NCBI GenBank assembly: GCA_014281115.1 | Contig: JACONQ010000011.1 | Coordinates: 2,418,001 to 2,482,000 of the forward strand | Source of the DNA: Laburnicola sp. R22_1 | Lineage: Eukaryota; Ascomycota; Dothideomycetes; Pleosporales; Didymosphaeriaceae | Length of the DNA stretch: 64,000 nucleotides | Reading direction: 5' to 3' | Shown here: piece after piece, positions 11,901-22,792 of the stretch | Position numbering within the stretch: the stretch's first letter is position 1 | How the letters are laid out: every line of letters starts with the position of its first letter | Program-made: the position numbers and the translations under genes | Notes under the pieces: model-generated | What the model saw: the letters and a program-made list of their open reading frames with translations, nothing else | Databases searched by the model: none | Told to the model about the DNA's origin: nothing

Positions 11901-12607
11901 CGTACTGCGCGACGCTCTGCAGCCCGCAACAATAGAGATATAGTAAAACAGGCGACAGGAATTAATTTAGCAACATTGATTTAATAGTTTAACTTATAGA
12001 AGACAAGATTTATTGCGTGGTTATAGCAAACGATTTTTTAAGAGTAGTAACTAGGTTCAGAATATATAAACATAACTTAGGCTTCGCTGCAACAGCGCAA
12101 ACTCACTTTGCTACAATACCTCAACACTATAATATTAGCTTATTTAGATTATTATATATATATTTATTGTTTTAACAGCTTATTACCTACGTAAAGAAAG
12201 AGGAGGAACAGAGGATAGGAGGTGCTAAAGCCGAATAGCAATTCATGTATATCAGTTGCTGGCGGCCAGTGGAAGCACACATCCGTTATGCGGGCTTTTT
12301 TACGCAGGTACAATCCACTTAAGAAGCTCCGTTTTTGCTCTGTTTACTATAGGAATACCTATATAATTGCAGCGTTGGGAAAGTTATTGTTACATCAACA
12401 CTAAGAATATATCACTAACTCTAGGGTACCTTATCATTACAGTATGCTAAGCGATTCAAACAAACTTCAAATTTTTTGACTGCAATTGCCTCTTTTGTTT
12501 GTTTGACCTATCAAAATTGCAGCAGCAGCTTTTTGTTTGGTTGACGTTGTCAATTCAAACAAAATTCAAACAAAATATTGAGGCATGTTTGGTTGTTGAC
12601 AACCCTG
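8938..12607 (-). mobile_element. hAT DNA transposon, complete with TIRs and 8-bp target duplication
   Basis: The ends are CAGACTTGTCAA (left) and the reverse complement of CAGGGTTGTCAA (right), flanked on both sides by the identical 8-bp target duplication attgcggg (8930-8937 and 12608-12615). An 8-bp duplication and CAG-type ends are hallmarks of hAT elements. Subterminal regions carry repeated AAACAAAC/TTTGTTTG motifs (about 8950-9070 and 12455-12580), a likely transposase-binding array. The element is 3,670 bp with one transposase gene on the minus strand. Base composition is normal, unlike the AT-rich block further right. Confidence 0.95.
9083..11752 (-). pseudogene. hAT transposase, one in-frame TAG
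   Basis: One continuous frame of 890 codons from ATG 11752 (an ATG 21 codons upstream also exists), broken only by TAG at 10027-10025 (codon 576). N-terminal part: Pro/Ser-rich, then a BED-type zinc finger with C184-x2-C187 and a distal His pair. Catalytic core: SFDGWTT with D340, then VLDNAYNND and CACHILNL. C-terminal part: the hAT dimerisation region (TIPASSADCERVFSGTGD). The TAG is followed directly by ATGCGATCAGG. The stop could come from CAG or TGG by one CpA-to-TpA change on one or other strand, as RIP makes. An intron covering the stop is possible but no good donor is evident. As it stands, the transposase would be inactive unless read through. Confidence 0.9.
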
Positions 12608-12615
12608 ATTGCGGG

Positions 12616-13363
12616 CATGCGGCCGTCCTCTACGCAAACTTGCTGCTCCTTTGCGCTGCTTCTAGCACCATCTGCACAAACCACGCCCTAAGCTCTTCTC
12701 CGGTGGACTGGTGTTGGTGGCTAATGTGGGATGCGGGGTTACAACCTACTGTACAGACATCATGGATTGGATCAACCCAATGCACGGGCCACGGATCAAC
12801 CTAGGTTGATCCGTGGCCCGTGCACTCTCTGCCGCAACCACAACCAGAACCATCTACACGACGTGTCCAGCCGACCCCCTTTGACTAACCCGAGTAGGCA
12901 TTTCCGGGTGCAGTACCGTCCGCTTTTCCTCCCTCCGCGGGAACCACTACGAGGTGAAGAGCTGCTAGCAGTCACGCGGGTGCGAGGCATGCGTTGAGGT
13001 GAGGATGGCTGGGGTGAAGATGGCTGTCGGCTCGGAGTGTCCGGATCGGGCTCTTCGTCGCTGATTTCGTGCTCATCCTGTGGCCACTACCAGCTGGGGG
13101 AGCTGGTCGGGTTGAGCCTCCGTCTGAGCTGGATCGGCGACATGCGAAGGGAATCCTTCGCCCACAAGGAGTAAGTGCGCCTGCTCCGAAGCCCTATGAG
13201 GTGCGAACGACTTGATGACAATAGCCTGGAGGACACATCGTGGCGAATTTTCAAAACATGGTTTCGTGAGTGAAGAGAATGCTAGAATTTCCCAATGAAA
13301 ACTAATAAGCAATACGTTCATGGTGTTACCCAATCCCTAGGTACCTGTAATTGAACCTGTGCA
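12616..13363. other. Intergenic region with a perfect palindrome and a possible gene remnant
   Basis: On the minus strand, short frames at about 13333-13073 and 13072-12830 read as pieces of a protein. The second includes YCTRKCLLGLVKGGRLDTSC (12915-12856), which resembles a Cys-containing segment I recall from fungal hypothetical proteins. The frames are shifted relative to each other, so if this is a gene it is broken or carries introns I cannot place. Low certainty. The 44-bp palindrome at 12781-12824 is listed separately. Confidence 0.35.
12781..12824. repeat. Perfect 44-bp palindrome, no spacer
   Basis: The left arm begins tgcacgggccacgg and the right arm ends ccgtggcccgtgca. The two 22-base arms are exact complements meeting at cctagg. 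Symmetry stops immediately outside the arms. Confidence 0.97.
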
Positions 13364-14932
13364 TCAACTTTCAAAAGTCACCCGGCTGTTCTCCGGCAAG
13401 TCCTGCAACTTCAATCCTTTCACTTTAGCCATGGCATTCTGGACCACTCCATCGATCTTGGAACCTAGGCTGCACGAGTGAGCCTCAAACTTCTCTCGCT
13501 CGTATCCTCCGAAGTAGTCGTAATGGCTTCTTTTGTGCCACCAGTTCGTATTCCCTGGCATTCCGCTCCTACTGCAGACTCCGTTGAGGCTGATTCCCAT
13601 AAAAGGATTTTCTGGTCGCGGTGAAAGATAACCCCATTTCTCCATATATTTCATCAACGCACCAAAGAGAAATGCTCCACATTGAAAGGAGTAAGATGAG
13701 TTATAAGGGCAGGAATAGTTGAAGTCTCGATATACCCCAAGTAAGAGGTGCAATTCCGAGATAACGTGCTCAAGGGCATTGCATCGACTGCGGTCAATGC
13801 TGGCTAACCAGAGTTAGCAATTTCAACTTCTATCGAGGCAAGTCGAGAGTGTACATGTAATTTCCTGGTGGATCGGCAGGTCTAAGGTTTGAATCCAGCC
13901 TTCACTTCCTCTGATCGCCACAGCTGTCGCTTTCTCGAATTCTTCGCTCATGTGAAATACCCGGGAGATGCAGATCCACAGCATTAGGTCTCGGCAGTAA
14001 GAAGATGGGATCGCGACACTACTCCTCACGTTGGCAATCCAGTCCCTGGTGTCACGCTCTATCACCTCTGCGTTTCCGAGCTCGTAGTAATCGACAAGAA
14101 CTGCGATTTTTGCGAGCATCTCCAAGTTTACAGTAGCTGGGACTTGGCGTGTTCGGACGTGGAAGATATTTAGAAGAATGAGGAGAGCTTCTTCGTCCCA
14201 ATCGCTAGCTGGAATATGGTACCGTCCATCTGATGGATCTTTCAAGGCTTCAATGGACCATTCTCTTGTTAATGTGCGCCTAAACCATGGGGAGGCTAGC
14301 ATTAAGTGGCGAGACGAGACAAGATAGTGAATCTCGTCATCCTCCGACTTGGTCGGCTCGGAGACGGGCTCGGCTGGTTCGACGCTTGGGTTTCCTATCC
14401 TGCCGTCCACTCTTGGTGCTGGTTCCGGAGCTTGAACAAATCCCTGTTCACCAGATAAGGCTCCATTAGAAGGCTCGGCACGCTCATCGTTATCTTCTGG
14501 AACGCTCGGGGCAGTGATATTACGTGAAGATTTGGCGCGCATTCGGGCTTTCTTATCCTTCTTTGACAGCATCTTGCCCGCCCACTCATCCTCGGAAGGT
14601 TGAGCATGTATCGGTTGTTCCGCTTCCGGCTCGACAAACTCAGTATAGGAGGGCGCGAGGGTGCCGTCCCACGGGGCGAAATTCCTACAGGGACTCGTAA
14701 GGATAATAATTGTATCCGCAAACGGATCAACTTCATATATGACCGACGGCATGATGGTGCTCACCTCTACCGTAGCAGATTTGACGCAGAGGTATGGTTT
14801 TTTTTGACTTTCGATCAGGCTGAGCGTTGCCCCACTCTTGCAGCGTTTCGACTGCCTGTTATGCGTCTTGACAGGCGGCTTGCAGCAGGAAGCGTTATCA
14901 CTCTGGGAACTTGACCGTGATTGGACAGCCAT
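13364..14932 (-). CDS. BTB/POZ domain protein, two exons, 505 aa
   Basis: Exons 14932-13855 and 13803-13364 are separated by a 51-nt intron with a branch-like TGCTAAC before TTAG. Splicing preserves frame and restores a C-terminal half that matches the usual layout of a large fungal BTB family. Order: a conserved-looking N-terminal segment from Met 61 (SVIYEVDPFADTIIIL), a Lys/Arg-rich linker, a BTB-like core at about 200-320 (SSRHLMLASPWFRRTLT, then MLAKIAVLVDYYE), and a C-terminal region with Cys residues (CGAFLFGALMKYME). Family members often begin near Met 61 (ATG 14752), so the first 60 residues may not be coding. The family is expanded in many ascomycetes; its function is unknown. No membrane segments or signal peptide. 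Confidence 0.85.
13804..13854 (-). other. Intron of the second BTB gene
   Basis: Minus-strand donor GTACAC (13854), branch-like GCTAAC, acceptor GGTTAG (13804). Exon 1 ends in phase 1 and exon 2 resumes correctly, avoiding a TGA just downstream of the donor. Confidence 0.75.
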
Positions 14933-16058
14933 GTTTCACCGGTCTGCGGGGACGGATCGCGATAAGCTAAAGCTATCCTGGATGTATGGACCCTTGGCCA
15001 CTTTTACCAAGAGGTTTATACACGTGGCCACCGCCAGCAGGGAGGGTGGGACGACCCTCTCTGGCCACCGTTGTGGGAGAGGTGTTGGACGGTTTAACGA
15101 ATGGTACGAATGGTAATAGAGTGTGCGCGTGGATGGGTTGCTGCTGAGAGGTGTACGAGCAGGATGAGATCCAATACCGCATTGTAAAGCGGCATGGGCA
15201 CTAAGAGCGGTGGTCTGACGCTGCAGCGAAGAGGACAATAGCTTGTGATTCGGCTCCAAGGCTCTCCATGGTTCTGTTGGACTATCCACACATTCTGCGA
15301 CCGGCCTTCGTTTAACCTTATGCATGCGGCGTCCCAGTGGTCTTACATGTGGTGATTCATTGTTGGCGGGCGTTTCCTAGTCCATAAAGAGTCGCAATGG
15401 GTCTAACGCCGCATGCTCATCACTTGGAAGTTCTAGCACTGCGGCGCTGGATGCTGGAAGGACAGCAAGGCTTCATCGGTGAGTTAGCATCTTGTGACGT
15501 GACAGCCGCCTCGAAATCATTTTTTCCAAACATTTACCAATCTATTAACGTGACATGGCCCTCATTAGATGGGGAAGTGATAAAGTCGAGCGGGAATGCA
15601 TGCAGACTTGCATGTGACAATGCAGAAGAGTTGGTTTGTTGAGTGATAGTGCAATGGGCTTTCGATTTTGACGGACATCACTGGACGCCCAGTTCCGTTC
15701 AACAAAGTACACCGGTCGGGCTTCTTCCAATCACACGCGTATTAATAACGTAATATGGGTCGCGTGCTAGTTCTCCCCATAATAATCGGAATGTAGTGAT
15801 TATTCATCGACACAACATCGCCGCTTGATTGCGCAATATGACTTAGGAAGTATCACGACTTTGTCCCAGCAGGCGCGGGGAAGAGATCCTTCCTTCCCCG
15901 AGGTTTACGTCCCTGCACCAGCCGTCATCCTCAGAAACGCCCTCTCTTACATAGATTCTGGACTCTTCACAAGCAAATGTAGAGAATAGCAGATAAATAG
16001 TGCCTTGAAAGGGGCGTTAGAATTGACTTGACTCATACGAATTGTCCTGTACGCTAAG
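14933..16058. other. Intergenic region
   Basis: Lies between the divergently transcribed second BTB gene and the dynamin gene, so it must contain both promoters. No supportable gene. No regulatory motif could be assigned with confidence. Confidence 0.6.
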
Positions 16059-18306
16059 ATGACAGCCTCACATGGACTCGTGAGCTCAGCGCTTCTTGAA
16101 AAGATCGACAAACTTTTCGCCTGCAATGCGGGGGAGTATGTTGACCTACCTCAGCTTGTAGTGGTGGGTGATCAATCAAGCGGTAATAGTTCGGTGCTCG
16201 AGGGCCTCACTGGCTTGCCGTTCCCTCGCGACAGTGGGTTATGTACTCGCTTCGCAACGCATATCACTTTTCGTCGATCATGCAAGGCAAAGATAACTGT
16301 ATCCATCATTCCGAACAAAGTGAGCCCACAGGATAGACAGGAGAGGCTTCGGAAGTGGAGTATCACGCCCCTTCAATCGCTTGATGCAGCTTCGTTTCGA
16401 GATATCATGGAGCAGGTAAGTGCCCCCCGCCCTGGTATTTCATTAAGCTCATGTTAAAGGTAACAACTGCTATGGAAATTGGATCGGAGGCAGAACATTT
16501 CCGGCATACATTTTCCGAAGACGTTCTACGACTGGAAGTATCTGGCCCCACCCAGGAGCACTTTAGCATAATTGATGTCCCTGGCATCTTCAAACGAACC
16601 ACACAAGGCATAACAACTAAGGAAGACATTGCTCTAGTCGACCGGATCGTGCATGGCTATATGTCGAATCCTAGATCGGTGATGCTCATAGTCATTCCCT
16701 GCAATGTCGATATTGCTACGCAGGAAATCCTTGAACGGGCCGAAGACCTTGATACGGAAGGGATTCGTACGTTGGGTGTCCTAACGAAGCCTGACCTGAT
16801 AGACCAGGGCAGCGAAGGAGCTGTTGTGGATCTGCTGGAGGGACGCAAGCACCGTCTGCTATTGGGCTGGCATCTGCTCCGTAACCCTGGACAGTCTGAC
16901 CTCAAAGCATCACGATGTCGTCATACTATAGAAGAAGAATTTTTTACCAATGTGGCGCCCTGGAATGGTCTGGACAAAGAAAAAGTTGGAGTCCAAACGC
17001 TCCGGATCAGGCTCCAGGCGATACTCGAAGATCACATTCGGCGGGAATTCCCTGAGGTTAGTTAGAATCGCGCATACATATGGCATTGATTGACAACCGT
17101 AGGTCCGATACGAAATTTCAGAAAGGTTAAAGAAGGCAGAAAAGCAACTGCGTGACCTGGGTCCAAAACGCCAGACCCAAGGCGAACAATTTCAGTATCT
17201 TGTGGAGTTTGCCATAAGGTTTCAGGGACTCGTCTCCGACGCGCTCCATGCCGGATATGGTCGGGCAAATATATTCGCAGACAACCCTGCTCTTCGGCTT
17301 GCTACACAGGCAATCAATCGAGGAGAGCTCTTCGCCAAAGCTATAGCTACACATGGTCATGCGTTCCAGTTTCAATTGGAGAGCGGATCGTCCCCGAGCG
17401 GACTTCTAAAACCTGGCATAACCAGCGCGCCTGGACTTGACACTCGGACTGTCCAGGACCATTCCGACATTGTAGATCTCATTCACACAAATGCCTCGGT
17501 ACCGGGCCCTTCTGATGGTGATATAATTGAATGGATCGACGGACTATACCGTGGCTCTCGAGGGTTTGAATTAGGGACATTCGATGCAACCATTTTAGGT
17601 GTGACGCTAAAGGAACAGGCAGCAAGTTGGCGCGAGCTTGCGCTTGGATATGTTAGCGACATTATTACATTAGTCCATGGGTTCATCGTCGAAGTGCTAA
17701 AACGAATCGCCCCTAGCCGTCGAGTATCGGAGGGAATCAGGTCTCTGCTGTTAGACGACCTAACACGAATGTATCGAGGGGCGATTGCTCATACGGAATT
17801 CCTACTGGATATTGAGCTTAACGGGACGCCCGCTACGTGCAATCATTACTTCAATGAGAATCTCCAGAAGCGGTACGTCAACCATCACGGGGCTGTGCAC
17901 TGCTGATATCAGGAACAGTCGTAACGAACGTCTCCGAGCGGACTTAGTGCCAAAGAGTATATCGGACTGCAAGCACGGCACAGTGGTGCGTCTGGACGAT
18001 ATAGCTCAAAGTCATCCTTTAAGCAACACAAGGCATATCACTCTCGAAATTCATGACATACTGTGTGCCTACTACAGAGTCGCTCGGAAGCGGTTTGTTG
18101 ACTCTGTCCGCATGCAAGTCGCCGACTGCATGCTTGTAACCGGGGAGAAGACGCCATTGACGTTGTTTTCTGCAACGCTCGTTGCCAGTCTGGGCCACGA
18201 TGTTCTAGAGGATATTGCTGGAGAGGAAATCCGGACAAAGAATCAAAGGTTGAGACTCGATGAGGAAATAGGCTTGCTTGAAAAAGGGAAGAAGATTATT
18301 GGCTGA
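16059..18306 (+). CDS. Dynamin-like (Mx-type) large GTPase with altered P-loop, four exons
   Basis: Exons 16059-16415, 16460-17056, 17103-17872 and 17913-18306 (introns of 44, 46 and 40 nt, all GT-AG) give 705 aa, a normal length for fungal dynamin-related proteins. GTPase domain: G1 is GDQSSGNSSV with Asn at 43 where the family has Lys; switch I Thr63; G3 D158-V-P-G; G4 T228-K-P-D231. The stalk (dynamin central region) follows in exons 2-3, and a GED-like helical region (HDILCAYYRVARKRFVDSVR) forms the C-terminus. No PH or Pro-rich domain, so the architecture is Mx/Vps1-like rather than classical dynamin. The family remodels membranes by GTP-driven oligomers. With the P-loop Lys missing, GTP binding or hydrolysis may be lost. 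The rest of the gene looks intact. Confidence 0.9.
16416..17912 (+). other. Three short introns of the dynamin-like gene
   Basis: Introns at 16416-16459 (GTAAGT...AAAG), 17057-17102 (GTTAGT...GTAG) and 17873-17912 (GTACGT...TCAG). Phases are 0, 0 and 2. Each removes an in-frame stop and joins conserved dynamin sequence. Confidence 0.8.
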
Positions 18307-18774
18307 GTAGACAAGTATAAGCGGATCAATCATGGTTGCAAGTGAAAGCACATGAATGGTGCGATAGAGAGCCAAAGCATGCAGAGTCTTTCCACCTTTG
18401 TATGCACTTGCAACGACGGCGTTTGGCCAATAACGCTCGGTTAAACTTACATGCCGATCAGACTTGCAGTCTTGAGCTGTTTGGCTGATTAGTCCGCTCC
18501 GTATCATTGGCAGGGATAAGGAGCGGTGTGAGATCCTCTTGGCGCTCACTAGACCCACACAGCGTGCCAATGTCCGTTCACCCCGCGCATCCTAAACACC
18601 TCTATCTACCATCGCAGATACAGTACCCGTGGGGGCGGGCCGAAGAAGGTTATGTAGGGTCCATAACGATCGGTTTTCTGGCACCTCAGGTCTGACGTAA
18701 AATACCAAATGCGACCGACCAGAGTGGGAGCGTTTAAGGACTTCTGGATGAATAGAGATCGCAATAGCCTTGAG
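18307..18774. other. Intergenic region (convergent gene ends)
   Basis: About 470 bp between the 3' end of the dynamin gene and the 3' end of the Myb-like gene. Nothing else supportable is seen. It should hold both transcript ends. Confidence 0.6.
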
Positions 18775-20903
18775 TTAGAAGTCTTTCTTCTGCAAAGTAT
18801 AGTACCGCAGTTTCACCGCGCCCGGTGTCCGATCCGGGAAGCGTTTACATATCTCCTTCCACTCCATACCCTGGGTATCCCTAAATGAGAGTAAACGCAT
18901 TTCGTCTGACTTTAGCCACGGTATGCGTGTTTGTTTGCTGTATGTTTCTATGCCTTCCTCTCCCTTCCTGCTCTTTTCATCCCAGTCATCGTCTAAGGAG
19001 GTCGTTTCATGATTCGCAGCATCACTGTGAGAATTGCTCATCCAGTTCGCATTCAAGCTTCTGCCAGTGCACGGGACTGACGCACTATCGTCATACCGGT
19101 ATCCCAGCAGCATCCAAGAATCTGGCGATAGCTAGGTCGTGCGGATGACCTTGCCATTTTCGCCGAGGAACTTGGGACTCAGCGCGGCCGCCGGGTGGAG
19201 AGGCCATTTTAAATCGGGGTAACGGACAACGGCTGTCACGATCGACGAGCCGTTTGGGACAGCGCAGAGCGTGAGGTCAGTTATTTGATAAGGCATGTCG
19301 ATGTTGGGCTTATGGTTGATGCTGGTCTCATCTCCTGCCTTCGTTCCTGGAGAGGGGGGCTGTGGGGAGCAAGACCGAGGCCGGTTGTCCATCGGGGGCC
19401 GATACAGTAGCTGTGGCTGGGATGACGTTCCGTGTCGCGATGCCCTCGTCGGCATTGTGCTCGAGCACCGTCGCCCAAGAGTAGTTCGTAATGGACGGTG
19501 CTTCTTCTCCTTGAGTGGACGATTGCTGCGTTTACGTCGAGAGGTTTTCGTCGAAGACTTAGGGAACAACTCATCCTCCTGATTGAGTTCGTCGTGGCTT
19601 TCCCCGAATTCTCCACCACTGCATTCCCTGTTCTCTCCACGCCTCTCCGAGTTTGGGTCGATATACTGTTCCCCTACTATTCCCTCGAGAGAAGAGACGG
19701 ATCCTCTCGAGGAATGCAGTAACCCCTGACTTGCCCTACGACTGTGTGTGCTATCACTGCCGTCATCCTTAGAGCAGAGGTCACTTGGAGATGACCGTGG
19801 GGTTCTAGCACCATCGCGTCCGTGGTCACTGTCGAGAGATCGAAGACTAGGCTCAGTGCTGGCTCTCGAGTGGGAAGCACTGCCGCCGGGAGTTGGTAGG
19901 AGCGCTGACTTGGGCGTGCGCGCCGGATTGCACACGAGATTCTCTGCCAGTCGTTCAGTTGGCCTTCGCCGCTTCGTTGAACGCGAGTCTTCCAGCTCTT
20001 GTTCCGGTATAACGTCCAGCGCTACCGGGCGCGTTCGTTTGCGTGTTGCCGACGGCCTGTCTGTGACATCGACATTACCTACGATTGGTTCGTCATGCTC
20101 CAGGGGGCTGTCTTGAACGCGTCAATATTGCCCCACTCAAACTCTGCTAGAACTACTCACTAGGCCGAATACTTTCTATCCCCTCTGTGGATAAAGTGCA
20201 CACTTCGTCTGTGTCGAGATCTCTATGCTGTACAACAACGCATTCTTCGTTGCCGGCAGACGCAGGGTAACCTCTATCTTGACAATCAGACGCTACGTTG
20301 CTAGGCTTAACGCCTGTTGCATCAAGGTCGGCAGCATCACCGTCCACAATGAGAGGAAATTCTACCGCTGATCAGTGACATTGGCATCTCTCATTCACTT
20401 GCATGCTTACCTCGACTGATTCCACCGAGTAACTCGATCATAGCTAGATCCCCTTCCACGACGCGCGGGAGATGGTCGGGCCTTCCTTTGTCAAGAGATT
20501 CCCCGTCAAACTGACCATGCTCTGAGCTCTCCAATTCGGACGCGCTATGGAACCCGGCGAATTGATCTACCAGTCCTGTGCTATTTAGATTCTGTTGGCT
20601 CGTAACGATCATCGAGCAAGAATTACCATAGCCTACCGGACGGGAAGCTTCTGAGGCTTCGTACAGAGTAGGTAGTGATGCATTTGAACCCGGTATTGTG
20701 AAATTGTCGTCGATGTGGAGCCACTCTCCACCATCCTTGGAATTAACTCCTAAATGGCTGCGCTTTGCCATCTTGGTTGTAGCCATCGATTTGGCCTTGG
20801 ATGTTGGCTTCGGCTTCGGCTTCGGCTTCGGCTTGGGAATGTATGGAACAATCTTCATAGGCAATGGAGGGGCGAACGAAGTGGTGCTGCAAGAGGAGGT
20901 CAT
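18775..20903 (-). pseudogene. Myb/SANT-like protein gene interrupted by one TAG
   Basis: Exons 20903-20411, 20367-20161 and 20111 onward are joined by two introns (43 and 49 nt, GTAAGC...ATCAG and GTGAGT...CAAG), giving 559 aa up to TAG at 19134-19132. The same frame then continues for 118 aa to 18775. The segment after the stop reads LSPDSWMLLGYRYDD and ends with a Myb/SANT-like helix set (IPWLKSDEMRLLSFRDTQGM, then WKEICKRFPDRTPGAVKLRY). In relatives I recall, a Gln precedes LSPDSWM, so the stop is best explained as CAG to TAG. N-terminal part: Lys-Pro repeats and long Ser/Arg-rich disordered stretches. The family is probably DNA- or chromatin-associated. If translation stops at the TAG, the putative DNA-binding module is lost. 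Annotating two genes here would be misleading. Confidence 0.82.
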
Positions 20904-22792
20904 TTTGGTGTGGCGAGTTGGTAGTGAGGAGTCTGGTAGAAGTAGCGCCCTCTACGAACGGACAGCTCCTTTATATGTCACGACCGATGCCGCCTCCAAG
21001 CAGAAAGAGGTTGCATAAATGCAGCACCCATCTCGGAAATGGCCGTAGCGGGCGCGGCAACTACATCGGCGCTCTGTAAGGAGGGCGAATGAACTTGAAG
21101 GCCGTTGGCGTCAGCGTTTCTGAAATGGTGACGGATCAGTCTCCCAAGCGGCACAGAGGGTCTCGTTCCGTCAAGAGTCAGCCTAGCCCATCTAGTGATT
21201 GGCTAGCGGATGGTTACAACCCAGTCGTCCACGTCATTCAGCGGTTCAGGGGCCATATTCCTGAGCGAAGCCACCGATGGCAAGCTTCATCTTCGATCCC
21301 TAACTCGCCCCTTTCATCGGACGGTTCCAGTGCCGGATAACGCATGATTGCCCTGTGGGCCTTTTTTCGCCTCTCACGGCACGCCCCGTGCTATCTCAAA
21401 GCTGTCAGCTGCCGGATCCTAGGCATCAGCCCCTTGCTAGTTGCATGACGGCATTATCGCAACGCCGTATGTCCTATGCAGGGCGGAGCATCTGACTAGT
21501 GTCATAGCGCTGATGTGGGAGGGTGGTACTAGATGAATGCATTATGCGGGTGAGCGGCCACATCACCGCCGAGGAACCGGAGCTAGGGGCGGAGACGCGG
21601 TAACGGAGTAGAGGATTGGTCCAGCGTATTCGACTGAGGGGCTGGGCGTAGTATTGGCATGTTGGAGCTGAGACGATGGTGTGAGAGCTACGCATTCGTT
21701 TCCTCAAATGGGAAAGAGATAAGGGCGCAGTAAATGCCATCGGCGAGTCCGGAGCAGGGAAGAGATCAACGGAACCTTACAATGCCATGATGGCTATGCA
21801 GCAGGTAGCGAGCTCCGCCTTTCGACCGTAGCGGCTTGACTCGAATTGGGCAAGAGAATCAGCTTCCGTGGCTGGAAGCGCCCGGGAGCCGCTGAAACCT
21901 GGGCAGGCAGCATAAACGGCTGAGCGTCGTTGCATTGCAACGTAACTTCCATGGTCAGGTCGTGAGAGGCAGGGCATCCTGAGACCACTCGGGCGGAAGT
22001 AGTGCCTCATGCAGATGACTGACCGCGTCATCCTCCAGAGATCCTGTCTGAGTGTGACACGGGATAACGGAGCCGATTGGTGGAGCGTCCTCAACCAAAG
22101 GAATAGGGTGCGAGAGGCGGAGCAATTCGAACTGAGACGGCGGCATGATGACCATGCAGTCTGCCTTCCACCAGGTCATGCGTGTGAAATTGTGCGCTGC
22201 AGGCGCGCCCATGTCTCGGCGATCCGGACCAACGGGGAAGAGAGTGGAGATTCCAAGGCTCATCAGGCGCTGGAGGCGCTAGACCATGCCGCGAAGAAGG
22301 GAAAAGGGGGGGGGGCGCATTCCTCCATTGATCGTAGCTGGTGGAGAAGGAAGTTGGGACGAGGGGGCGGGCTCGAAGGAAGGGGAGAGTGAATCCGTTG
22401 CGGGCAGGAATCCAGAAGGGAATTGTCCAGCAACGGGGCTTCAGCGTGTTCTCGAGCCGTGCATGGGCAGGGTGGAACATAGAATGGAGAATTCGGGCAC
22501 TGTCGACAGGGCGGTTCTGACCCTTCAGGCGCGGGCGACTAGGTTTGAGAAAAATGCCTCGTGAAGGGCGATCGGACGGGGGATGGGGCCCGAAGGAGCG
22601 GCTAGCATGTTGCGGATGGAGGGGTGGGAGTAGAGTGAAAAGGAAGGAAAATGACGGCGGGAGAGGGAGGATTTTATGATGGGACGTCGAGGTCGATTGC
22701 CCGTTCGGGTGTAGCGCGGAACCGTGCGCGAGGCCCGGATTGCCCGAACGGGGTGCATCCATTTTCTGATGCAGGCTTGCCGTCGGATTGTT
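20904..22792. other. GC-rich gene-poor region up to the AT-rich boundary
   Basis: No convincing gene. A 223-codon minus-strand frame (22762-22091) is Pro/Arg/His/Ser-rich with no recognisable domain and is probably chance in GC-rich sequence. A 10-bp inverted repeat cccgttcggg/cccgaacggg sits at 22700-22709 and 22743-22752, about 40 bp before the switch to AT-rich DNA. Confidence 0.55.

Noticed and set aside
18885..20116. Plus-strand open frames of 87-122 codons
   Set aside because: Antisense to the exons of the Myb/SANT-like gene; low-complexity Ser/Arg translations.
22091..22762. A 223-codon minus-strand open frame
   Set aside because: Pro/Arg/His/Ser-rich without recognisable domain or splice signals; likely chance in GC-rich DNA.
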